From Acidobacteriota bacterium (GTDB taxonomy: Bacteria > Acidobacteriota > Vicinamibacteria > Vicinamibacterales > UBA8438), in contig WTFV01000126.1 of the NCBI GenBank assembly GCA_011523845.1, positions 1 through 64,000 of the forward strand: DNA of 64,000 nt. Reading direction: 5' to 3'. Below are positions 28,450 through 36,756 of the stretch, one piece after another. The translations under genes were made by a program, and so were the position numbers. The stretch's first letter is position 1. Each line of letters begins with the position of its first letter. Under the pieces are notes generated by a model. The model searched no databases. It saw nothing but the letters and a program-made list of their open reading frames with translations, and was not told where the DNA came from.

Positions 28450-28478
28450 CGCAGAACGCAGCGAAGCGGAGTTCTGCG
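28450..28478. repeat. Family B hairpin copy (REP-like)
   Basis: CGCAGAAC (28450-28457) and GTTCTGCG (28471-28478) form a perfect 8-bp stem around a 13-base loop. The minus strand reads like the core of the repeats at 20357-20568 (ACTCCGCTTCGCTGCGTTCTGCGG), so it belongs to the same family. It lies right after the mutL stop. Confidence 0.6.
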
Positions 28479-28517
28479 TGCAGGGTCATGCAGACTACAT
28501 CGCGGTCGAGAGGCGGT

Positions 28518-29696
28518 ATGCCGGACTATCCCCGCATTCCCTACGGCTGGGCCGATTTCCGCGCCATCCGGCTGGAGGGCCGCCTCTACGTGGACAAGAC
28601 GCGGTTCCTCCGGCGCCTGGAGGAGGAGCGCTACGTCTTTCTCATCCGGCCCCGCCGCTTCGGCAAGTCATGCTGGGTGTCGGTGCTGGAGAACTACTAC
28701 GACCGCACCCGGGCCGGGGAGTTCGAGGCGCTGTTCGGAGGCACCGACGTGGGGCGCCGGCCCACGGACGACCGCCACCGCGACGTCGTCCTGCGCTTCG
28801 ACTTCTCGGTGTTCGACGATGCGCCGGAAACCTTGCGGGAGCGCTTCGAGACGTACTGCGACACCGTGCTCTACTACGCGCTGGAACGGAATCGTGACCT
28901 GTTTCCCGAAGCGGTGCGACAGCGCATCCTGTCGGCGGCCGGCGTCGACGGCAAGCTCAATCAATTGTTCGCCTACGCCGGCGAACGGGGCATCCCGCTG
29001 TACGTGCTCATCGACGAGTACGACAACTTCGCCAACACCATTCTGGCGCACCGCGGCGAGGCGTCGTACCGCGCCTTCACGCACGGGGGCGGCTTCTATC
29101 GGAACTTCTTCGCCACCCTGAAGGGCGGGGCCGGGCAGAGGGGCGGCCTCGAGCGCCTGTTCGTCACCGGCGTCTCGCCCGTTACGCTCGACGACGTCAC
29201 CAGCGGCTTCAACATCGCCCGCAACGTCAGCCTGCATCCGGATTTCAACGAGCTGCTCGGCTTCACCGAAGCGGAGGTGCTGCGGCTGCTGCGCACGTAC
29301 CGGGACCGGGGGGTGTTCTCGCAGGACGTCGAGGATGCGCTGGCGGTGATGCGGGCGTGGTACAACGGCTACCGGTTCGCCGCGAGCGCCGAGACGGACG
29401 TCTACAACACGGACATGGTGCTCTACTACCTGAACGAGTCCATGCCGAACCGGTCGGTTCCGGACGATCTGATCGACGTCAACGTCCGCATCGACTACGG
29501 CAAGCTGCGGCATCTGCTCGTGGTCGGCCGGCAACCGAACGGGAACTTCGACCTGCTGCGGCAGGTCATCGGCGAGGAGACCGTGGAGACCCCGGTTCAG
29601 CCCGGCGCGGTACCTTGCGGACGCACGCCTGGCGCGCCAGTATCCCGCGGTGCGGTTCAGCACGAGGCGCCGCAGCGGCGCGAGGCGCTACAATAG
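28518..29696 (+). CDS. AAA-ATPase-like (PF09820 type) protein, C-terminus truncated
   Basis: A 392-residue protein read from ATG 28518 (MPDYPRIPYGWADFRAIR). The AAA-ATPase_like family signature is plain: YVDKTRFLRRLEEERYVFLIRPRRFGKSCWVSVLENYY (P-loop variant RPRRFGKS), PLYVLIDEYDNFAN (Walker B), and LFVTGVSPVTLDDVTSGFNIARN. Complete members usually run past 500 residues and end in a PD-(D/E)XK (DUF1703) nuclease domain. Here, after LLRQVIGEETVETPVQP the sequence loses family resemblance and stops by 29696, so the nuclease domain is lost. An alternative frame near 29600 does not restore it. The family is widespread and of unknown role, perhaps mobile or defence-linked. Confidence 0.8.
   Translation: MPDYPRIPYGWADFRAIRLEGRLYVDKTRFLRRLEEERYVFLIRPRRFGKSCWVSVLENYYDRTRAGEFEALFGGTDVGRRPTDDRHRDVVLRFDFSVFDDAPETLRERFETYCDTVLYYALERNRDLFPEAVRQRILSAAGVDGKLNQLFAYAGERGIPLYVLIDEYDNFANTILAHRGEASYRAFTHGGGFYRNFFATLKGGAGQRGGLERLFVTGVSPVTLDDVTSGFNIARNVSLHPDFNELLGFTEAEVLRLLRTYRDRGVFSQDVEDALAVMRAWYNGYRFAASAETDVYNTDMVLYYLNESMPNRSVPDDLIDVNVRIDYGKLRHLLVVGRQPNGNFDLLRQVIGEETVETPVQPGAVPCGRTPGAPVSRGAVQHEAPQRREALQ
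29689..29694 (+). promoter_or_regulatory. possible -10 box (TACAAT) upstream of cupin gene
   Basis: TACAAT lies 59 bases before ATG 29754, inside the last codons of the truncated ATPase gene. It is one base from the TATAAT consensus. No convincing -35 box is visible. Confidence 0.4.
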
Positions 29697-29753
29697 CCGT
29701 CCATCGTCGTCGCGCGACCGTCGGCGCGCCCGCCGGCAGCGAAGGAGTTGGAC

Positions 29754-30317
29754 ATGTCCAGGTTGTCGATCGGGTTCACGGTCGGATTCGCCGCCGCCGT
29801 AACGCTGCTCGTCCCGCCACAGGCGGTCGCCCAGGTCACCTCGGCGACGGACGTGACCGTCGAGGAGTACATGGCGGTCAAGAACGCCCCGGAAGGGGGC
29901 GTCGACCGGCAGGTCAAGGTGGTCGACATCGGCAAGTCGAACGTGGCGGTCGGCATCCTGCACCGCGACGCGCTGGAGCCGAGCGAAGGGCCGGCGCGCG
30001 GCATCGTGCACACCCTGGTGACCGAGGTCTACTACATCGTTTCGGGGGCCGGCACCCTGATGACCGGCGGGACGATCACCGAGCGCGGGGACATCCCGGA
30101 GGACAGCCACATCGTGCAGGTGCTGGTGGGCGAGAGCTACCGCGCCGCGGCCGAGGGCGGCCAGGTTCGCGACGTCTCGGAGGGGGACATCGTGGTGATC
30201 CCAGGGGGCGTGTTCCACGGCTGGACGGCGATCCCGGATCACGTCACCTACCTGAGCATCCGGCCGGACCCGGACAAGGTGCTGCCGGCCGGCTGGGTCA
30301 ATCCGCTCATCCAGTAG
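29754..30317 (+). CDS. secreted cupin-domain protein
   Basis: A 187-residue protein from ATG 29754, with AAGGAG six bases upstream (the TTG at 29748 is too close to that site). It has a signal peptide, MSRLSIGFTVGFAAAVTLLV..., cut after AVAQ, so it is periplasmic. The cupin barrel shows HTLVTEVYYIVSGAGTLMTGG and, near the end, GDIVVIPGGVFHGWTAIPDHVTYLSIRPDP, the two conserved cupin boxes with His and Glu candidates for metal binding. Sequence alone does not give the substrate. It precedes a PQQ dehydrogenase gene by about 100 bases and may be co-transcribed with it. Confidence 0.85.
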   Translation: MSRLSIGFTVGFAAAVTLLVPPQAVAQVTSATDVTVEEYMAVKNAPEGGVDRQVKVVDIGKSNVAVGILHRDALEPSEGPARGIVHTLVTEVYYIVSGAGTLMTGGTITERGDIPEDSHIVQVLVGESYRAAAEGGQVRDVSEGDIVVIPGGVFHGWTAIPDHVTYLSIRPDPDKVLPAGWVNPLIQ

Positions 30318-30418
30318 CGTTGCCGATCACGTACCGGTTGCGGGAGCCACTGGAGCTCGGGATGGCTGGTCGTCGCCGGTGGCCGGCGAGACTGATGGAA
30401 GATGACGAGGAGGCAGGC

Positions 30419-32386
30419 ATGTCTGCAGGCAGGTTGAGGGTCGCGTCGGTCGTCGTCCTCGGCGGGCTGCTCGCGGCCGGCGCGCCGCCGGCGGCGGCAC
30501 AGACCGACAACGGCGAGTGGCGGAGCTACGGCGGCGACATCGCGAACACGCGCTATTCGCCGCTTGACCAGATCGACGCCGGGAACTTCAACGAGCTGGA
30601 GGTCGCGTGGCGGCTGAACACCGCCAACTTCGGGCCCGAGCCGGAGTTCAACTACCAGTCGACGCCGCTGATGGTGGACGGCGTCATCTACACCACGGCC
30701 GGCTTGCGCCGCGCGGCGGTCGCGGCGGACGCGGGGACCGGCGAGCTGCTCTGGATGCATCGCCTCGACGAGGGCGAGCGGGCCGAGGTGGCGCCGCGGC
30801 GCCGGTCGGGTCGCGGCCTGGCGTACCGTGACGACGGCGGCGACGGGCAGATCTTCTACGTGACGCCCGGCTACCGGCTGGTCGGGTTGCACGCGAAGAC
30901 GGGCGAGCGGCTGTCCGACTTCGGCGAGAACGGCATCGTCGACCTGATGCAGAACATGGATCAGGAGATCGACCCGCTCGCCGGGGAGATCGGGCTGCAC
31001 GCCACGCCGCTGGTGGCCGGCGACACCATCGTCGTCGGGGCCGCGCACGTGCCCGGCAGCGCGCCCCGCTCGATGCGCAACACGAAGGGCTACATCCGCG
31101 GGTTCGACGCCGACACCGGCGTGCGCAAGTGGATCTTCCACACGATTCCGGGCGCCGACGAGTTCGGCAACGATACCTGGCTGAACGACTCGTGGCGCTA
31201 CACCGGCAACACCGGGGTCTGGGGGCAGATCAGCGCCGACCTGGAGTTGGGCATCGTGTACCTGCCGACCGAGATGCCGACCAACGACTACTACGGCGGC
31301 CACCGGCACGGGGACAACCTGTTCTCGGACAGCATCGTCGCGGTCGACATCGACACCGGCGAGCGGCTGTGGCACCTGCAGGTGATCCAGCACGACGTCT
31401 GGGACTGGGACTTTCCCTGCGCGCCGGTGCTGGTCGACGTGGAGATCGACGGCGTCATGCGCAAGCTCATCGCCCAGCCGAGCAAGCAGTCGTGGCTGTA
31501 CGTGCTCGACCGGGTGACCGGAGAGCCCATCTGGCCGATCGAGGAGCGCGAGATGCCGCCGTCCGACGTGCCGGGCGAGCTGCTGTCGCCGACCCAGCCG
31601 TTTCCGACCCATCCGCCCGCCTACGATCGGCAGGGAGTCGGCATCGACGATCTGATCGACTTCACGCCGGAACTGCGCGCAGCGGCGGAGGAGCTGGTCT
31701 CGAACTTCCGCATCGGACCGATCTTCACGCCGCCGGTGGTGGCCGAGACGGACGGTCCGTGGGGCACGCTGATGCTGCCGTCGGCCGGCGGGGGCGCCAA
31801 CTGGCCGGGCGGCTCGGTCGATCCGGAGACCGGCATCTTCTACCAGTACTCCTTCACGCAGGTCACCTCCCTGGGACTGGTAAACGACCCGGAGCGGTCG
31901 GACATGAACTTCATCCGGGGGAATCCTCCGGGGGTGCCGGCGCGGCTGCGGGCGCTCAACATTCGTGGGCTGCCGCTCATCAAGCCGCCGTGGGGACGCA
32001 TCACCGCCATCGACCTGTCGACGGGCGATTTCCTCTGGCAGATTCCGCACGGCGAGACGCCCGACAACGTCCGCAACCACCCCGCGTTGCAGGGCGTGGA
32101 CATCCCGCGCACGGGCCGCATCGGGCGGGTCGGCACGTTGATCACGAAGACGCTGCTCGTCGCGGGCGAGCCGGGCACGTTCACGACGCCGTCGGGCGAG
32201 GTGGGGGCCATGCTGCGCGCCTACGACAAGGCGTCCGGCGAGGAGGTCGGCGCGGTCTACATGCCGACGTCGGTGTCGGGGTCGCCGATGACGTACATGC
32301 ACGAGGGCCGGCAGTACATCGTGACGGCCATCAGCGGGGCCGGGTTCCCCGGGCAGCTCATCGCCTATCGGCTGCCGGAAGAGTAG
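30419..32386 (+). CDS. PQQ-dependent dehydrogenase (glucose dehydrogenase-like, secreted)
   Basis: A 655-residue quinoprotein from ATG 30419, preceded by GACGAGGAGGCAGGC. The signal peptide MSAGRLRVASVVVLGGLLAAG ends at PAAAQ. There are no N-terminal membrane helices, so it is periplasmic rather than a Gcd-type membrane enzyme, and no haem site is seen. Propeller signatures include WRSYGGDIANTRYSPLDQI, RRSGRGLAYRDDG, NTKGYIRGFDADTGVRKWIFH, NDYYGGHRHGDNLFSDS, HDVWDWDFPCAPVL, SKQSWLYVLDRVTGEPIWP and a final MTYMHEGRQYIVTAI. It oxidises a sugar or alcohol with PQQ and passes electrons to an unidentified acceptor. It is a close paralogue of 34109-36079, with an unrelated synthase gene between them. 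Confidence 0.93.
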   Translation: MSAGRLRVASVVVLGGLLAAGAPPAAAQTDNGEWRSYGGDIANTRYSPLDQIDAGNFNELEVAWRLNTANFGPEPEFNYQSTPLMVDGVIYTTAGLRRAAVAADAGTGELLWMHRLDEGERAEVAPRRRSGRGLAYRDDGGDGQIFYVTPGYRLVGLHAKTGERLSDFGENGIVDLMQNMDQEIDPLAGEIGLHATPLVAGDTIVVGAAHVPGSAPRSMRNTKGYIRGFDADTGVRKWIFHTIPGADEFGNDTWLNDSWRYTGNTGVWGQISADLELGIVYLPTEMPTNDYYGGHRHGDNLFSDSIVAVDIDTGERLWHLQVIQHDVWDWDFPCAPVLVDVEIDGVMRKLIAQPSKQSWLYVLDRVTGEPIWPIEEREMPPSDVPGELLSPTQPFPTHPPAYDRQGVGIDDLIDFTPELRAAAEELVSNFRIGPIFTPPVVAETDGPWGTLMLPSAGGGANWPGGSVDPETGIFYQYSFTQVTSLGLVNDPERSDMNFIRGNPPGVPARLRALNIRGLPLIKPPWGRITAIDLSTGDFLWQIPHGETPDNVRNHPALQGVDIPRTGRIGRVGTLITKTLLVAGEPGTFTTPSGEVGAMLRAYDKASGEEVGAVYMPTSVSGSPMTYMHEGRQYIVTAISGAGFPGQLIAYRLPEE

Positions 32387-32391
32387 CCCGG

Positions 32392-32558
32392 AAATCGTCG
32401 CCTGGGGGGCTCCGATGTAGCCCCAAGAAGGCCTCTCCAGGAGTCTGCTCCATTCCACGGCGCAGACTCCTGGTTTGACAAACGTCGCCTGCGGCTCCGA
32501 TTGTCGCCCGGCCGACTCTCACCAGGAGCCTGCTCCATTCCGAGGCGCAGCCTCCCGG
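32392..32558. repeat. REP-like family C, two units (C1, C2)
   Basis: C1 (32392-32474) and C2 (32480-32558) each start with ATCGTCGCCT or ACGTCGCCTG and end with a palindrome. In C1, CCAGGAGTCTGC (32437-32448) pairs perfectly with GCAGACTCCTGG (32462-32473) around a 13-base loop; C2 has paired changes in the same stem. The family recurs at 33721-33888. The rest of 32387-32650 holds no gene. Confidence 0.8.
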
Positions 32559-32650
32559 CGTCGGTGAGGCATGTCCCGCGGGGGTGGCACCCAGGCCGAT
32601 CGGCGTCGGGCGGGGCTCCCACGGGGGCACGCCGGCTGTGTCTGCCGACG

Positions 32651-33700
32651 TCAAGCTGTTCCCGCGGTCCGGGGGAGACCCCGGGTCAGCCCCTGAAAGA
32701 GCAGCTTCAGAGCCGGATTCGAGCGCACCAGGAGACTGGTCATCCAGGTCACCGCCCGTACGCTGCGGCGTGAGATCTTGACGTCCTGTCCGCTGCTGAA
32801 GGCGGGCGTGGCATGGATGCGCTGCAACGTCAGCACCGCCATCCCCAGCGGCCACAGGCAGAAGCGGCGGATGCCGGTTTCGTGGGAGGGAATGATGAGG
32901 ACGAATCGCAACGCGTTCGCGAGGTGGCGGTGCGCGATCGCTACGAGCGCCGACAGGCCCTCGACGAACCCCGGCGCAGGCTGACCCGCGGACAACGAGC
33001 GCAGCTCGAACCCGGCCGACCGGAACACGTCGCGCGGCAGCCAGCATGCCCCGCGGCGCCGGTCCTCCCAGACGTCCTTCAGGATGTTGACCATCTGCAA
33101 CCCCTGGCCGAACGAGACCGATAGCGCAGAGAGATCGTCGCGGCGTCTCCCGATCTCGGCGGAATAGTCGCAGAACAGGTCGGTGAGGGTCTCGCCGACG
33201 ATGCCGGCGACGTGATAGCAGTAACGGTTCAGGTGGGATATGTCCTCCAACCCGTCCGGTGTCGCCTGCTGCTGGAACTCCGCCATCCCGCGCGACATGA
33301 TCCGCACGCACCGTTCGATGGCCCTGCGCTGGGTGGCGCGAAAGCCCCTCGTTACTCGCACTACCCGGTCGGTGTTGGCTACCAGGTCGTGCTCGCGTTC
33401 GGTGCTGGAGGACGACAGCAGCGCGCTCAGCTCCCGCGAGAACGGCGCCACGTCGCCGCGACCGGCGACCACGGCGATGAAGCGTTCGGAGAACGCCTGT
33501 TTCTGGGCGGGAGACAGCGCCGGCTCGTCCTCGATGGTGTCCGCGATCCGGCACAGGGCGTAGACGTTGCCGACCACGTCGCGCAGTGCGCCCGGAAGCT
33601 GGGGGATGTTGAGGGCAAAGGTGCGCGAGACGCCCTGGAGGATCTCCGACTGGTAGGCGAGATCGCTCTGCGCCGGTCCTTTCGGCGACGAAACGGTCAT
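32651..33700 (-). CDS. squalene/phytoene synthase family protein
   Basis: A 349-residue prenyl synthase. The start is [20 protein letters not shown]. The two Asp-rich metal sites are present: [16 protein letters not shown] and [20 protein letters not shown]. Other conserved blocks are [32 protein letters not shown] and [20 protein letters not shown]. The overall wording is closer to eukaryote-like squalene synthase than to the short HpnC/HpnD type. It condenses two farnesyl diphosphates head to head (or makes phytoene) at the membrane. It stands alone, flanked on both sides by REP-like family C repeats, with the two PQQ dehydrogenase paralogues beyond. A hopanoid or carotenoid partner gene is not in the window. 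Confidence 0.85.
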   Translation of the reverse strand: MTVSSPKGPAQSDLAYQSEILQGVSRTFALNIPQLPGALRDVVGNVYALCRIADTIEDEPALSPAQKQAFSERFIAVVAGRGDVAPFSRELSALLSSSSTEREHDLVANTDRVVRVTRGFRATQRRAIERCVRIMSRGMAEFQQQATPDGLEDISHLNRYCYHVAGIVGETLTDLFCDYSAEIGRRRDDLSALSVSFGQGLQMVNILKDVWEDRRRGACWLPRDVFRSAGFELRSLSAGQPAPGFVEGLSALVAIAHRHLANALRFVLIIPSHETGIRRFCLWPLGMAVLTLQRIHATPAFSSGQDVKISRRSVRAVTWMTSLLVRSNPALKLLFQGLTRGLPRTAGTA

Positions 33701-33720
33701 GGGCCGCCATCCTAGCCCAA

Positions 33721-33888
33721 CAATCGTCGCCTGCGGCTCCGCTTGTTGCCCAACCGGGCCTCTCCAGAAGTCTGCACCGTTCTACGGCGCAGACTCCTGG
33801 CCGAAACCGTCGCCTGCGGCTTCGCTCTCCGCCCAACCAGGTCCTGTCCGGAAGTCTGCCCCGTTCTACGGCACGGACTCCCGGCGAA
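33721..33888. repeat. REP-like family C, two units (C3, C4)
   Basis: C3 (33721-33801) and C4 (33803-33888) repeat the pattern of 32392-32558: CGTCGCCTGCGGCT, CGCCCAACC or TGCCCAACC, then a palindrome of AGTCTGC and GCAGACT type (with mismatches in C4). Two units lie on each side of the synthase gene. Confidence 0.8.
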
Positions 33889-33959
33889 TCGTGCCGGCCG
33901 AAATAACCTGCTATCCTTCGCGACGCAACGGGGGAGTCGAAGTAGCTTCCCCGCATTGC

Positions 33960-34057
33960 CTGCCGGGCGACCGTGGTCGAGCGACGTGGTCGAGGTATCA
34001 CGACGGTGACCCCGTCCCCAGCCGCATTCGTCTGCCGGGCGACCGTGGTCGAGCGAC
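33960..34057. repeat. 26-bp direct repeat upstream of PQQ dehydrogenase
   Basis: The same 26 bases, beginning CTGCCGGGCGACCGTGG, occur at 33960-33985 and 34032-34057, 72 bases apart, in the leader before GTG 34109. A recombination scar, a regulatory site or a short repeat are all possible. Confidence 0.6.
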
Positions 34058-34108
34058 GGGTCGGGCTGTGCCGCCGAATCCCTCCGGGGAGGCGGGAAGG
34101 AGTCGAGC

Positions 34109-36079
34109 GTGACAATACATCGCATGCACATCGCGTCGATCATCGTGCTCACCAGTCTGCTGGCCGCGGGCCTCGCCGCCCCGGCGGCGGCGCAGACCGA
34201 CAACGGCGAGTGGCGGAGCTACGGCGGCGACATCGCCAACACCCGCTACTCGCCGCTCGACCAGATCAACGCCGGCAACTTCAACGACCTGGAGGTCGCC
34301 TGGAGGCTGAACACGGCCAACTTCGGATCGGAGCCGGAGTACAACTTCCAGTCGACCCCCCTGATGGTGGACGGCGTGCTGTACTCGACCGCCGGGCTGC
34401 GCCGGGCCGCGATCGCGGTGGACGCGGGCACCGGCGAGCTGCTGTGGATGCACCGCCTCGACGAGGGCGAGCGCGCCGAGGTGGCGCCGCGGCGCCGGTC
34501 GGGTCGCGGCCTGGCGTACAGGGACAACGGCGGCGACGGGGAGATCTTCTACGTCACGCCCGGTTATCGCCTGATCGGCCTGAACGCGAAGACCGGCGAG
34601 CGGCTGGCCGACTTCGGCGAGGGCGGCATCGTCGACCTGATGCAGAACATGGACCAGGAGATCGATCCGCTGTCGGGCGAGATCGGCCTGCACGCCGCGC
34701 CGCTGGTGGCCGGCGACACGATCGTCGTCGGCGCGGCGCACGTTCCCGGCGGCCGCCCGCGCTCGATGCGCAACACGAAGGGCTATGTCCGCGGCTTCGA
34801 CGCCGACACCGGCGTCCGCAAGTGGATCTTCCACACGATTCCGGGGGCGGACGAGTTCGGCAACGACACGTGGCTGAACGACTCGTGGCGCTACACCGGC
34901 AACACGGGGGTGTGGGGGCAGATCAGCGCCGACCTGGAGCTGGGCATCGTCTATTTTGCGACCGAGATGCCGACCAACGACTACTACGGCGGCCACCGGC
35001 ACGGCGACAACCTCTACTCGGACAGCCTGGTCGCCGTGGACATCGAGACCGGCGAGCGACTGTGGCACTTCCAGTTCATCCACCACGACGTATGGGACTG
35101 GGACCTGCCGTGCGCGCCGATCCTGGCCGACGTGATGATCGACGGCGAGCTGCGCAAGATCGTGGCGCAGCCGAGCAAGCAGTCGTGGCTCTACGTCTTC
35201 GACCGCGTGACCGGCGAGCCGATCTGGCCGATCGAGGAACGCGAGGTCGAGCCGTCGAACGTGCCGGGCGAGCTGCTGGCGCGGACCCAGCCGTACGTGA
35301 CGAAGCCGCCCGCCTACGACCGGCAGGGCGTCGATCTCGACGACCTGATCGACCTCACGCCGGAGCTGCGGCGGCGCGCCGAGGAGATCGCGTCGCGGCA
35401 CCTGATGGGGCCGATCTTCACGCCGCCGACCGTCTCGGAGGCGGACGGCGTCTACGGCACCCTGATGCTGCCGTCGCAGGCGGGCGGGACGAACTGGCCG
35501 GGCGGGTCGCTCGATCCCGAGACCGGCATCATCTACCTGTACACGTTCACGCAGATGGTATCGCTCGGCCTGGTCAACGATCCGGAGCTCTCGGACATGA
35601 ACTTCATCCGCGGGCGCGGCGAGGGCATCTCGGCTCGCGAGGCGTCGCTGACCATCGAGGGGATCCCGATCGTCAAGCCGCCGTGGGGACGCATCACCGC
35701 GATCGACCTCAAGGCGGGGGAGATCCTCTGGCAGGTGCCGCACGGCGAGACGCCGGACAACATCCGCAACCACCGGCTGCTCGAGGGCGTCGACATACCG
35801 CGTACCGGACGCATCGGGCGGGTCGGCACGCTCAACACCCCGACCATGGTGATCGCCGGCGAGGCGGGGACGTTCACCACGCCTTCCGGCGAGGTGGGCG
35901 CGATGCTGCGCGCCTACGACAGGATGTCGGGCGAGGAGCTCGGCGCCGTCTACATGCCGGCCGGCGTGACCGGTGCGCCGATGACGTACCTGCACGAAGG
36001 GCGGCAGTACATCGTCACGGCGATTGGCGGCGCCGGGTTCCCGGGCGAGCTGATCGCCTACCGGCTGCCGGAGGAGTAG
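34109..36079 (+). CDS. PQQ-dependent dehydrogenase (paralogue of 30419-32386)
   Basis: A 656-residue quinoprotein. GTG 34109 is chosen because AAGGAG lies at proper distance; ATG 34124 is an alternative. The signal peptide ends near APAAAQTDNG. It shares most propeller blocks with its neighbour: WRSYGGDIANTRYSPLDQIN, RRSGRGLAYRDNGGDGEIFY, TKGYVRGFDADTGVRKWIF, NDYYGGHRHGDNLYSDS, HDVWDWDLPCAP and YLHEGRQYIVTAIGGAGF. The pair probably arose by duplication and has diverged along its length. Its last 65 bases overlap the convergent vapC gene. No cytochrome domain is present. The substrate is unknown. Confidence 0.93.
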   Translation: MTIHRMHIASIIVLTSLLAAGLAAPAAAQTDNGEWRSYGGDIANTRYSPLDQINAGNFNDLEVAWRLNTANFGSEPEYNFQSTPLMVDGVLYSTAGLRRAAIAVDAGTGELLWMHRLDEGERAEVAPRRRSGRGLAYRDNGGDGEIFYVTPGYRLIGLNAKTGERLADFGEGGIVDLMQNMDQEIDPLSGEIGLHAAPLVAGDTIVVGAAHVPGGRPRSMRNTKGYVRGFDADTGVRKWIFHTIPGADEFGNDTWLNDSWRYTGNTGVWGQISADLELGIVYFATEMPTNDYYGGHRHGDNLYSDSLVAVDIETGERLWHFQFIHHDVWDWDLPCAPILADVMIDGELRKIVAQPSKQSWLYVFDRVTGEPIWPIEEREVEPSNVPGELLARTQPYVTKPPAYDRQGVDLDDLIDLTPELRRRAEEIASRHLMGPIFTPPTVSEADGVYGTLMLPSQAGGTNWPGGSLDPETGIIYLYTFTQMVSLGLVNDPELSDMNFIRGRGEGISAREASLTIEGIPIVKPPWGRITAIDLKAGEILWQVPHGETPDNIRNHRLLEGVDIPRTGRIGRVGTLNTPTMVIAGEAGTFTTPSGEVGAMLRAYDRMSGEELGAVYMPAGVTGAPMTYLHEGRQYIVTAIGGAGFPGELIAYRLPEE

Positions 36080-36434
36080 CTGCCGCCCGACCCGGATCCC
36101 GCAGCCGGAGCTGCTTCACCGGCTCGAAGTGCTTCCGGTTGCGGGTGACGAGGGCCAGGTCGTATTCGATAGCGGTCGCGGCAATCAGCGCGTCCGGGGT
36201 GGCGACGCCCGTCTCGCGGCGAATGCGGCCGGCGCGTTCCGCGACGCCGCGGTCCACTGCCAGCTCGCGGAACGGATCCAGAAGTCGCTGGACGAGGGCC
36301 GACCCGACGTCGCCGGAAAGCAGCTCGCAGCGGGTGATGATCGAGTAGTGGACCCGGTTCCGGCCGGGCTTGAACTCCCGGGCGCCGCGCAGATGGTCGA
36401 TGAAGACGTCCGTGTCGACCAGGAGGTCAGCCAC
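36015..36434 (-). CDS. vapC: VapC-like PIN-domain toxin
   Basis: A 139-residue protein starting MADLLVDTDVFIDHLRG. The PIN acidic residues are clear: DTDVFID, TRCELLSGD, and ATPDALIAATAIEYDLALVTRNRKHFEPV. Such toxins cleave RNA and are held inactive by a cognate antitoxin. Its start overlaps the antitoxin gene (36427-36434). The C-terminal tail after RDPGRAA is Pro/Arg-rich and unlike the family, because it reads 65 bases into the antisense of the PQQ gene; the core domain ends before that. Probably a two-gene operon. Confidence 0.85.
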   Translation of the reverse strand: MADLLVDTDVFIDHLRGAREFKPGRNRVHYSIITRCELLSGDVGSALVQRLLDPFRELAVDRGVAERAGRIRRETGVATPDALIAATAIEYDLALVTRNRKHFEPVKQLRLRDPGRAAATPPAAGRRSARPGTRRRQSP

Positions 36435-36684
36435 CGGCGCGCTCGGGATCCTTCAGCCGATTCGCGCGCGCTTCCCACTCGTCGCGTTCGGGAAACCGCG
36501 CTTCCGGCGCGGCGCCGAAGGTGCTCTCGAGCGCGGTCGTCGGGTCTACCGGCGCCTGTGCGATGTACAGCTCGACCGCCTCGCGGACGACCGAGGCGAG
36601 GCTCGCGCCCCGCGAGCCGGCGATCTCGTCGAGGCGCCGGCGCTGGGACGACCGCAGATAGATCTGCGTGCGCGTGGCGGACAT
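36427..36684 (-). CDS. vapB: ribbon-helix-helix antitoxin (VapB-like)
   Basis: An 85-residue protein, MSATRTQIYLRSSQRRRLDEI, with the RHH pattern (TQIYLRSSQRRRLDEIAGSRGASLASVVREAV). The tail contains FPERDEWEARANRLKDP, the usual toxin-binding part. It overlaps vapC by 8 bases. Antitoxins of this type bind their own promoter, here likely the TATACT box just upstream, and repress it with the toxin. Confidence 0.85.
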   Translation of the reverse strand: MSATRTQIYLRSSQRRRLDEIAGSRGASLASVVREAVELYIAQAPVDPTTALESTFGAAPEARFPERDEWEARANRLKDPERAGG

Positions 36685-36691
36685 ACAGCGC

Positions 36692-36697
36692 AGTATA
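36692..36697 (-). promoter_or_regulatory. -10 box (TATACT) of the vapBC-like operon
   Basis: Read on the minus strand, TGCTGTATACT is an extended -10 with TATACT only 7 bases from the vapB ATG (36684), so the message would be leaderless. It fits the short promoter of an autoregulated antitoxin. No clear -35 box was found. Confidence 0.45.
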
Positions 36698-36756
36698 CAG
36701 CATCTGCGCCATGCGGCCCGATCCGTGGAGTGTTCGCCCGCAGCGCGGCGAAGAAA

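Noticed and set aside
32392..33888. Insertion sequence ends around the synthase gene
   Set aside because: The flanking repeats are two tandem pairs in the same orientation, with hairpins but no inverted IS ends, target duplication or transposase.
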